DNA of 64,000 nt from Isochrysis galbana (taxonomy: Eukaryota; Haptophyta; Isochrysidales; Isochrysidaceae), in contig CM030937.1 of the NCBI GenBank assembly GCA_018136815.1, positions 2,065,387 through 2,129,386 of the forward strand, given 5' to 3'. Numbering within the stretch: the first letter of the stretch is position 1; every line of letters begins with the position of its first letter. Below are positions 53,263 to 61,229 of the stretch, in pieces. The notes under the pieces are model-generated. The model was not told the origin of the DNA, made no database searches, and saw nothing but the letters and a program-made list of their open reading frames with translations. Position numbers and translations under genes: made by a program.

Positions 53263-53680
53263 CCCCTTTCTTTGATTGAGATGTCCGTGGCTTGGGTGAG
53301 AATGCGGTGGTGCGCATGGTTGCTAGTCTCTGACGGCGGCGGGCAGGTGTATCCGAAACAAGTCTAAGGTTGTATTTCAATTGCACAAATCCAAGCGAGC
53401 GAGCGCAAGGAGCGACATGAGGACATGTGGATAGTGATTTCAACGAGATACGAGATATCGAAGCGCGATCCTGCCCGAATGAATCGAGTGACTAGCGTAA
53501 GAACACGTGTGTACTCCCACAAAGATAAAGTAAGCTCCATAATGTGCTCCTTGAACTGCACTGTGCTTTCACCCCACGAGTGTGCCATTGATTTGCGCAC
53601 TTACCACTACCCATAAGCGGCCTTTTGTTTTCAATCTTTACTTGGGGAGCTGAACCCGAATCGACACCTTCTAACAATTC

Positions 53681-54136
53681 TTACAATTCTTGGAGGTGGG
53701 GAATTAATTCCAAATTGACATCAGTTTTGATTGTACCCAGCAGAACGTCACGACTCATATCGAGGATTGTTTTCTCAGTGAATTTATTGCTCAAGAGAGT
53801 GTGTCTAATATAAACCAATGTGAATGGTTTATCAATCTCGCAAATGGAGTGTAAGGTGTCTTCAATTTTCGTATTGTGCTTGAAATTGAATACCTTGAAT
53901 AAGAACTTACATTCTTCAGTGTACGTAAACAAACTTAGGTCGGCCTGGGAGCCCCCAACCGGCGGCGGCGGACTGATGCTGTCCAATGCTTCCGCTATAA
54001 CCTGCATGGCAGTTTTAGATTTGGCATTTGGAAAGAGAGGTGTGATGAATTTTTTAAAGTTCTCGTCCATCTTTTTTTTGATCCATTCCAATCGCTTCAG
54101 TACTATATCAGCAGGCGCCCTTCCATTTGTAGACAT
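53681..54136 (-). CDS. AT-rich, virus-like ORF of unknown function, with in-frame stop followed by further open frame
   Basis: The ATG at 54134-54136 gives 151 residues: MSTNGRAPADIVLKRLEWIK, Lys-rich near the start, a PPPPVGG linker, then LSLFTYTEECKFLFKVFNF and FTLVYIRHTLLSNKFTEKTI. After the TAA at 53681 the same frame continues for about 60 codons (ELLEGVDSGSAPQVKIENKR...). The stop may therefore be a recent mutation, or the tail may be chance. The GC content is well below that of the flanking genes. I recognise no domain. A partial inverted copy lies about 500 bases away. Confidence 0.55.
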   Translation of the reverse strand: MSTNGRAPADIVLKRLEWIKKKMDENFKKFITPLFPNAKSKTAMQVIAEALDSISPPPPVGGSQADLSLFTYTEECKFLFKVFNFKHNTKIEDTLHSICEIDKPFTLVYIRHTLLSNKFTEKTILDMSRDVLLGTIKTDVNLELIPHLQEL

Positions 54137-54202
54137 GGTTGAGCACTGTGAGGTGGGTGTCTGCCTTTACTCAAATACTAGAAGATTTTTTTGTACCGGG
54201 AG

Positions 54203-54498
54203 CGTATTTGGAAACGAGGGGTACCAAACGAAGGCATACGACCTCGGGCGGGAATCACATTCCAGGAGCACTCCGGAGTCGAGGGGGCGGAGGGAGAGGT
54301 GGGGTCGACAAAGAGGAAGAGCAGGGGCGCAGGGACAGGGCGCAGGGGCAGGAGGGGTACCTGTGACGCGGCCGAGACTGGGGCCGCCCCCGCGCCTTCA
54401 CCCTCCCTCGCCCTCCCACCCCTAGGATTGGGACTCCCTCGTGGTGGCCCCGCATCGCGTATTTTGAAACGAGGGGTACCAAATGAAGGCAAACGACC
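54203..54498 (+). repeat. pair of 40-bp direct repeats 255 bases apart
   Basis: CGTATTTGGAAACGAGGGGT then ACCAAACGAAGGCATACGAC (54203) recurs as CGTATTTTGAAACGAGGGGT then ACCAAATGAAGGCAAACGAC (54458). The core ACCAAATGAAGGCA is also in the modules at 3, 20 and 60 kb. The GC-rich segment between them has no convincing gene. Confidence 0.75.
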
Positions 54499-54926
54499 TT
54501 AGTTGTCAACTTAGTTGTGTGGTGATATGGATGTGGTGCATCCGGTTCGTGTGGCTCTATGGACTTGGCTGGGGTTGTGGCTCGCGGGTGCCTGGGCTGG
54601 CGTGGCCTTGGCTGGAGAGTGCGGCATTTGCGTAGCGTGCAGCGTGCCTGTCAAATCCCTTGATCGGTCGGCGCGGCGGGATGGGGATGGCCGGAGTAGG
54701 GGGATGGGAGCGAGGCGCGCTCCATGACCCTATCGTTTACAACGATAGTTCCTTATACTTTCACGTAAACTGTAAACATGAAAGTAAATTCCCCGTGAGC
54801 GCACCCCCCCCCCCGTTTTCTCTCACCGTGTAATGAAGTAATGAACCCAAGCCCAAGCAATACACAAGCATTGATTGCAAGCACTCCGACGCAACGGCAA
54901 CGTCAAACAATACAGCACATCCGTTC
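54499..54926. other. intergenic; one small signal-peptide-like ORF
   Basis: An ATG at 54527 opens 66 codons starting MDVVHPVRVALWTWLGLWLA and containing CGICVAC. It might encode a tiny secreted peptide, but there is no independent support. A hairpin (TACTTTCACG/CATGAAAGTA region, 54755-54785) follows. Confidence 0.3.
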
Positions 54927-56278
54927 TCACTCCCACTCGGGTGGCTCCTCAAAATAACTTACATCGTCATCGTCGCTAGCCTCACCATCGGCTGCCTCCT
55001 TAGCACCAGCACACATGGTGGAAGCAGCCCTTTCTACCTCTACACGCTCTCGCATACTCGAAAGCCACTCGATGGCGGCGCCCCGTGCGCACTCGGCCCA
55101 CGGCACGCCGTGGACTACAGGAGGGCTGTCCATACCAATTTCTCCTTCGAGATCGAGTTCAGCCAGTCCCCATGCCGCAGCTGAGCAGCCACGCTCCGGT
55201 GGCGCCCCGGCAGTCCTTTTAGCCATGAGCGCCAAATCGGCGATTGCCCCCTGCACGTTGGATTCATCAACGAAATTACCTGCAATGGCGACTGATGGGC
55301 CGCCGTCTCCGTTTACCACGCGATGCGGCGCACCGCCGGGGACAAGCAGAATCTGGCCCGCATGTAGAGTGATATCTACACGCCGCGCGAAGCGGAGGCA
55401 CGGGTAATCGTCCGGGTTTGCATCCATTTCATCAAGGTTCGGGAATGAGGGTTCAAGCCGTGGGTTGTCCTCATCCCACGTCGGGCTCAAGCACCAAACG
55501 TCGTCGGGATGAAAGATAGTCCAACGTTTGCAACCTTCGAGCTGGCACCTGTGAGCATGAAAAGATCGAGCAGTGTGCAAGATGTGGCTGAGCAGAGGCG
55601 AGAATGCGCCAGGCTCATTTTGCTCATGTTGCAGGGGAAGGGCATTGGCTGCTCACGTCCAGGAGTGACTAGGCTCATTTTGCTCATGGCGCAGGGAAGG
55701 GCATAGGCTGCTCACATCCAAAAGTGACCTTTCCACTGATCGATGTGTAGGCTGGATCTTGTGCCCGGTGCGCCCACAAAAAGCGAAGGCCACGAATGAG
55801 AGAAGGCATGCCGCTCGCGCGTTCGGTGCAGCCAGTCATGTGAGAACCAGACGGGCACATTCAGCCGCTCCGTCAGCGTGGGCAGCTTGAGCGGGATGGA
55901 ACAGTCGTATAGGTAGAGCACCTCTCCTGCGCGCATCCGCTTCTCGAGTGCGGCGAGCGTGATCACCTGAGTGCCGGCAACGCTGACTCCAGCCGTCTGG
56001 CTTCCCCCCACATTGACTGCCGCCTGCTTGCTCGCCAGGTTCTCGGCGAGCCACGAGAGCGTCCACGGAGAAGGGTCCGTGATGCCGCTAACGCCTTCGA
56101 TGAGTAACGGAGAGAAGGAGCGGACGATCTGACGAGCCTCTCGGACTGAGAGCTGTGAGGCGAAGCGCCTTGCACACACAAACGGCTCGCGCCCACCCTC
56201 GCATGCTGCTTGCCGCCGCCTGCACTCCGCTGCACGCGAACGGACCTCAAGGAGGTATGCCTCTGAGACTGCGCCCAT
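54927..56278 (-). CDS. JmjC-domain (cupin-like) 2-oxoglutarate/Fe(II) oxygenase, two exons
   Basis: Exons 56278-55716 and 55548-54927 (intron 167 bases, TGGAT|GTGAGC to TCACAG|GTG, phase 2) give 394 residues. The join restores HIDQWKGHFWMCQLEGCKRW. Iron ligands are His178 and Asp180 (H-x-D in SLHIDQW) and His263 (GGAPHRVVN). A Lys in EGCKRW is placed to bind 2-oxoglutarate. DYPCLRFARRVDITLHAGQI lies between. The fold and motif order fit JmjC proteins of the JMJD6/HSPBAP1-like type, which hydroxylate or demethylate proteins. Tail residues are acidic (ASDDDDVSYFEEPPEWE). The start at 56278 (MGAVSEAYLL) is the first in-frame ATG; the frame upstream is open but lacks one. Confidence 0.85.
55611..55729. 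repeat. 60-bp tandem duplication across the JmjC 5' splice site
   Basis: Two units (55611-55670 and 55671-55729) each begin AGGCTCATTTTGCTCATG. On the minus strand each contains a GTGAGCAGCC donor-like word, so the true 5' splice site has a near-identical second copy 60 bases into the intron. Confidence 0.85.
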
Positions 56279-56928
56279 GGGGGACGAGCGCCGCGGCGCA
56301 GCGGGATAGAGGGAGAGAGGGGGCAAAGGGGAAGGATGAAGGGAGAGAAAGGGGGAAGAACCTCACGTCTCGAGGCCGACGATCTGCCGCCGCCGTCGCA
56401 GTTTTTCGCGTCTCTTGTGTGGACTCAAGTGAGTTCTTTAGTATATGTGTAGGTTCTATTCCCATAGTGGCAACGTGGGGTGTTGTCGGGACACGTGTTC
56501 TCGCCGTTGCGCTAGCGCTATGTTCATGCCTATGATCTACACAATGTTGCTGACTATCACTGGGCCCCATAAGGGTGGGGCCAAACATGGTATCCCCGCC
56601 GAGAGGGGATCAGTCCCTTCTCGCGTGCGCCTCAGCGCACTCTCACCCTACATGTGAAAAACAGAAAACCTGTTTTTCTGTGAAGACCAAAAACAAAAAC
56701 AGTGTTTTTCACCGTTTTTCTGAGCCTGGGGCCAGCTGCGCCGGCGCGCCGGTGTGTCTGCAACTCGCAGCTCGCAATGCTCGCTCGCTGCTCGCTAGGT
56801 ATAAGGTATATGTGTGTACATGGATGATATGGTTATGGTTATGGCTATGGCAAGTGCGGACGCCTCCATCTACACCCCCCCCCCCCCCCGCCCACCCCCC
56901 GCGCGCAAAATTCAAAATTTTATAATAT
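56279..56928. other. intergenic, no gene seen
   Basis: Contains AAAAACAGTG/CTGTTTTTC words (56650-56725) that recur at 57010-57100 and near 4930-4960, and a C-run at 56876-56890. Confidence 0.4.
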
Positions 56929-57004
56929 CATTTTCTAACGTAAACACCATTTTCTAACGTAAACACCATTTTCTAACGTAAACACCATTTTCTAACGTAA
57001 ACAC
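56929..57004 (+). repeat. 19-bp minisatellite, four perfect copies
   Basis: Four identical head-to-tail copies of CATTTTCTAACGTAAACAC fill 56929-57004 exactly. No partial unit is seen. Confidence 0.98.
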
Positions 57005-57108
57005 TGGCGGCCTGTTTTTTGGGCTGTTTTCGGCTGTTTTTCTGTACAACCCAAAAACAGCTGTTTTTACTGTTTTTCTTGAGCTTGTCGACTGTTTTTC
57101 ACATGTAG

Positions 57109-57530
57109 GACTCTCACCGAGCCTCTTCCTCTTCACCCAACACACGGTTGGAAATTGGGCCAACAACGAATTCGTTGTTGAACAAAATTCATTGTCACTG
57201 CCACCGACTACGCTCCGCGGAGCAACCATCGGGCCTCAATCACTGCACCGGGTCCAACAGTCTCTGTCATCACTGTCTCGCGAACTACTCGCAAATTTCC
57301 CTGGAACTCAGAACTCTGAGCCTCAACACCCCAAAACCATCTCTGCTGATTGACGGGGAGAACTGTCAACTTTCTCAGCAGTTCAATTATCACTTCACCG
57401 TGGATGAGGAGGAATCAACGCACACGGCACAGTGGTACTCTGGGGGTGGCCAACTCCTGGCGCGTGCCCAACCCCTGGCACAAGCGTCCTTCGTGGCCCA
57501 GTCTCCCCAGCCGCTTTGGGTACGGCTCAG
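57109..57530 (+). other. exon-like open segment of unknown function
   Basis: The frame is open from an acceptor-like TTTTTCACATGTAG (ending 57108) to a strong donor-like CTCAG|GTGAGC (57530/57531). It encodes protein-like sequence such as LRTLSLNTPKPSLLIDGENC and FNYHFTVDEEESTHTAQWYS, with a Cys/His group NHCTGSNSLCHHC. No ATG is present, and exons on either side are not identified. A continuation could lie in the frame around 57700-57900 (DTKQQALHAICCWYHPRADH). Confidence 0.35.
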
Positions 57531-57839
57531 GTGAGCCGGCGCCAGCTAGAGGCACCACCAGCGCCCACTCGGTCGCCATGGCGTCGCAGAACTCGCCCGC
57601 TGAGTCGCCGGGCCAGGCGCACGCGTCGGCACGCAACACTGACGAAAACGTCCTTCGAGACCAGGAGGGGCCAAGGGGGTCGCGCAGCGGGCGTCCCAGG
57701 CGACGGGCAAGCGGCCAAGGATCATACACAGACGGTGGGCGCGCCCCACCGTCGGAAGATACGAAGCAGCAGGCTCTGCATGCCATATGCTGCTGGTACC
57801 ATCCGCGCGCCGACCACTCGAAGCGCAAGACGAAGGCGC

Positions 57840-57995
57840 AATGGGCGAGCGCTTTTGGGATAGACAGGCAGCGCTTCACATACTCCCGCGCGCACAGATG
57901 CATGCTTGGGGTCCTTTCCCGTTCCAAAGCCATGGCTATCGACGCGCAATGGGGCGCCTTTGGGGTGGGGCGCTTTTTTTTTTTTGGACGCGGGG
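57840..57995. repeat. dispersed module copy 3 (partial)
   Basis: Shares GATGCATGCTTGGGGTC, TTTCCCGTTCCAAAGCCAT, CTATCGACGCGC, AATGGGGCGCC and the T-run with the copy at 20429-20570. An 18-base segment present there is missing here. Confidence 0.75.
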
Positions 57996-58020
57996 GTAAA
58001 CTATTGTTATAGTTTGAACT

Positions 58021-58841
58021 ATGGAGCGTGCCGCGACCGCTCCCGAGCCCCAGGCGACCCTCGCCACCGCGCCCCACCTGGGACGCCCCACGCCGCCCGA
58101 GGCGGCTCGTGAGAAAGCCCTCTCAGAGCCCATCCAACCCATCCAAACCACACCCGTGCAAGCGCGCGGGGTGGCGAGCACTGACACCGAACAGGTTGCC
58201 ACCATGGCTCTGCGCATCATGCAGGGGGTCTTTGAGACCCCCTCCTACAGTAAGAAAGCTTCCCACCCCAAGAGCACCTCATGTGGGAGGGTAGCTCAGC
58301 TGCCCTCCCCATGGTGGAAACCTCTACCATCAGTGCACCCAACATGGGAGGGCACTTCACAACCATCAACCCCATACGGAGAGCACCCCATGCCTCTGTT
58401 TTCCAACTTGTTGACACAATGCTCGTCTTCACCCCACTCTTGTGGGCCACTAGTACCAATCACTCAGTGCCCTGCCTTGGGCCCTCTTTCAACACTAGAC
58501 TCCCTCTCCCACTCCCCCTTCACACTTCAACCAACCCAAACAGCACGAATCCCCCCGCCCTCTGTTCAAAGCACCAAAAATTTCGATTCAAGACACATGT
58601 TGATACACTTTTCGTTTTCACCCCACGCTTGTGGGCCACAAGTACCTACAACTCAGTGCCCTGCCTTGGGCCCTCTTTCAACACTTCACTTCATCTCCCA
58701 CTCCCTCATCCCACTACAACCAACCCAAGAAGCACAAACCCCCTCGCCCTCGGTTTCAAACACCAAAAATTTCGACTCAAGACCAGAGGGAGGACATGTC
58801 TTGAGGCGGCGTCGCTGCCCATGCCTAGCGCAAGGGTATAG
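58021..58841 (+). CDS. repeated-element ORF with a 63-residue tandem duplication (two frames open)
   Basis: The ATG at 58021 starts MERAATAPEPQATLATAPHL, which aligns with the start of the broken ORF at 22330 on the minus strand. From about 58281 a second frame (VETSTISAPNMGGHFT) fits that copy better, so a frameshift is likely. A 189-base tandem duplication (58411-58599 and 58600-58788) keeps both frames open. Units read MLVFTPLLWATSTNHSVPCL versus LFVFTPRLWATSTYNSVPCL. A stop follows at 58841 in the second frame, while the first runs to 59025. No known domain is seen. This is probably a decaying mobile-element gene. Confidence 0.4.
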
Positions 58842-59125
58842 CGCCCCCACTCAAACATCTCCTTCCCCAAAGCTCCTCTTTGAGGAGTTGCTCCTCACCC
58901 TCCCATTAGGCCCCCTTGCCTGCGAGACCAGAACAGGATCCTGGCGTGGGGGGCTGTTTGAGTGTGGAGGGAGGGGTGCTCCGGCTAGCGCAGGTAGTAA
59001 GCTAGTGAAGAGCTGGGTGGCATAAGGGGGAAGGGTGCTTGCGCTCGCCGCGGCAGGGAGTCCTGTCTTGTGTGCGCGCTAGTCCCGTTCCTTTGCCGCG
59101 CCGCGACCCATAAAAATTTGTTAAA
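58820..59125 (+). repeat. dispersed module copy (plus strand)
   Basis: Matches the minus strand at 35290-35645, starting in CCCATGCCTAGCGCAAGGGT and ending in CCCATAAAAATTTGTTAAAA. Confidence 0.75.
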
Positions 59126-59139
59126 AATTAAATTTTTTT

Positions 59140-59280
59140 TTGGACGCGGGACGCGCGCGCTTCCTCCGGGTACAGAGAGGCCCCCCTCCTCCGCTCCCCG
59201 CCACCGCGTCCGGCGTCTGCGTTGGGATTCATCCTTGCCATCGTCTCAGACGCCAACCGCTACATGTACGGGGCAGGCGC
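59140..59280 (+). repeat. dispersed module, GC-rich block before an AT-rich ORF
   Basis: Nearly identical to 20555-20700 (GGACGCGGGACGCGC, CTTCCTCCGGGTACAGAGAG, CGTCTGCGTTGGG, ACGCCAACCGCTACATGTAC). The similarity stops at GGCGCCGACCT, after which AT-rich sequence begins here and different sequence begins at 20702. Confidence 0.8.
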
Positions 59281-59622
59281 CGACCTACCGTAACCCATAT
59301 CGAGAACTACGTACTTACCAAACCTGAAGTTAGCAATCACTTAAAAAAACATCTGCGAGAATTCAAGGAAAGATACGACAAAGCCTTAGAAGACTACTGC
59401 CCGGTATTCAATAAAAAGAAGCTGCTATCACTACGTAGCAATAACACAAAACTATACGAACTGCAACGGAAGCTAGAATTGTTCATTGAGATCGCCAGTG
59501 AGTACTCTCAAGAATATGCCGGCAAATTTATTCGTGACATTCATAATTTAAACGAAGAATATCATGACGTAGTCGAGGAAGCTTACAAGGTAATAATGAG
59601 TAAACAGGGAAACACCTCTTGA
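59281..59622 (+). CDS. AT-rich helical ORF fused to a dispersed module
   Basis: The frame that is open from 59140 enters AT-rich DNA at 59288. It then encodes about 110 residues rich in Lys, Glu and Asn: THIENYVLTKPEVSNHLKKH, DYCPVFNKKKLLSLRSNNTK and SQEYAGKFIRDIHNLNEEYH, ending MSKQGNTS. Predicted to be mostly helical. There is no ATG at the junction; the first in-frame Met near the joint is in the GC-rich block. The composition resembles the inserts at 18957-19286 and 53681-54136. No family is recognised. Confidence 0.45.
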   Translation, partial: RPTVTHIENYVLTKPEVSNHLKKHLREFKERYDKALEDYCPVFNKKKLLSLRSNNTKLYELQRKLELFIEIASEYSQEYAGKFIRDIHNLNEEYHDVVEEAYKVIMSKQGNTS

Positions 59623-59639
59623 AGGGCGTGTCTCCGCGA

Positions 59640-60180
59640 AAGAGCGGACGAGACGCCCCCCCCGGAGAGCAACCTTGCTCGTCAGATATTTTTGGGGGCG
59701 GGCGCGCGGAGAGAGAGGCGCGACCGTCGTCCCTTGGGTCGGCTATGAGAGCTACGAGCGGCTCGTGCCCAACGGCCGCGTCAACAAATACAAAAAAGCT
59801 CGGCCCTAGGACATCGGGCCAAGCTCCCCTCGATAAAAAGAAAACGCGCGCACTTCCAGCTGCCTCCTCGTCACGCATGTCGTCGTCGGCGGGGCGCCCC
59901 TGCTGACGGAGGCGGAGGTAGCACAACGCCTCCGCCCAGCTGCTCGCGGCCGAGGTGGCCGCCGTCGGCTTCCGCCTACCACAATGAATCCTTGTCGAAA
60001 GAGGCCCTTTCGGGGCGCGCCCTCATGCCGAGCCAAGGCGACGCCGTTCTCGTCGCGTACGTGGTGCTCCTGGGCCTCTCCTTCGGGGTGCTCGCGGGGG
60101 GGCTCATGGTAGGGTGAGACTGGAAGAAACCGGAGGGAAAGGAGACCAAATGAAGGCAAGCCGCCTGAAACTGGGGCGCG
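59640..60180 (+). repeat. dispersed module with hydrophobic-tail ORF, copy 4
   Basis: Contains AATACAAAAAAGCTCGGCCC (59786; inverted at 20165). A peptide ending GYESYERLVPNGRVNKYKKA precedes that block. At 59985-60117 the tail NESLSKEALSGRALMPSQGD then AVLVAYVVLLGLSFGVLAGG is followed by a stop. The 3' flank has ACCAAATGAAGGCAAGCCGC at 60149. The tail matches minus-strand 3112-3270. Confidence 0.7.
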
Positions 60181-61229
60181 GCGACGGAGAGGGAGTCGCG
60201 CGGGAAAAACTAAAAACGGAACATACATACGAGGAGGGAGAGTACAAGGCCCCCCCTTAACCCGCAACAAAAGGTAGCAAGAAAGAGATCGGTAAAAAGT
60301 AAAAAGCAGGAGAACAAAGGAAAGAAAGAAAAAAGAAGAGTGAAAGAAAGAAAAAGAAGAGAAAAACTAGAGTATATATATAGGGTGGTTCAACCCACCG
60401 CCTCCACCAACCATTTGCTCTGGGGAAGTGAGTTTGAGTCCGGAGCGCGCTCTGCAGTTCGAGCCCCGCTCCTCTCCCCTCCTCCTCTCCGCTCTTCTTC
60501 TACCGTTAAAATCTGCCCTCCATCGCCTTGCCAAGACGCACTTACTCCGCCTTCCTGGCCAGCAGTTCTTTCCGCCCTGGCGTCCTGCTTGTCTCTAAAT
60601 CGGTTACACCGCATTAAGACCAAGCTTAGAGGGGAAACTCCCAGTCCAGTTCCGTTACCGCAAAAAATCTCATTATCGTTATATCTCTTCGGTTTTCGGG
60701 CCATCTCGTAAGTCAGGCCATCTCGTTACAATCCAAGCCCTACGGCTCCTTCCAACATAATGCTCAGGGCAATATTCAGCCGACAGATACCCGGGAGGCT
60801 GCATCCATGTGCTACCACACCCAGAGGAAAGATCTAATATCTAATCACCAATATTGGCAATAATAACACCGCGGTCCCCCGCCTAACAAGTGAACAAAAT
60901 ACGTTCCGGTGCCCCTATCATTGGACACTTGCGGACGGACGCGAGAAAACACACCAACTTTCACAGTCCTCACGTTCTCCGGCTGCCCTGCGCGAGCACG
61001 CACGCCCGTGGTATGTAGCTAGCCTACTAAGGCGCCGACACCGCCAAGCACATTCTCGAATGCACTCATGAGATTCGGTCCTCAGGAAGTATGTGGAGAG
61101 CAACTTCATCTTGCTAAAGCGACTCGGGCAAACGGAGACTGACAAGTCGACATTTCTTTGCGCCGACCCAAATGCATCCGGTTTACTACCTAGCTGTAAA
61201 ACACCGTCGCTTTGGCACCATACACATAC
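60181..61229. other. intergenic, no supported gene
   Basis: Purine-rich sequence (60280-60370) and ordinary sequence follow. A GCAGTTCGAGCCCCGC word at 60452 resembles a tRNA T-arm, but no tRNA fold surrounds it. Confidence 0.4.

Noticed and set aside
56929-57004. Possible CRISPR array
   Set aside because: The 19-bp units are contiguous with no spacers, and the organism is eukaryotic. It is a minisatellite.
60452-60467. GTTCGAGCCC word like a tRNA T-arm
   Set aside because: No acceptor stem or D-arm pairs with it upstream.
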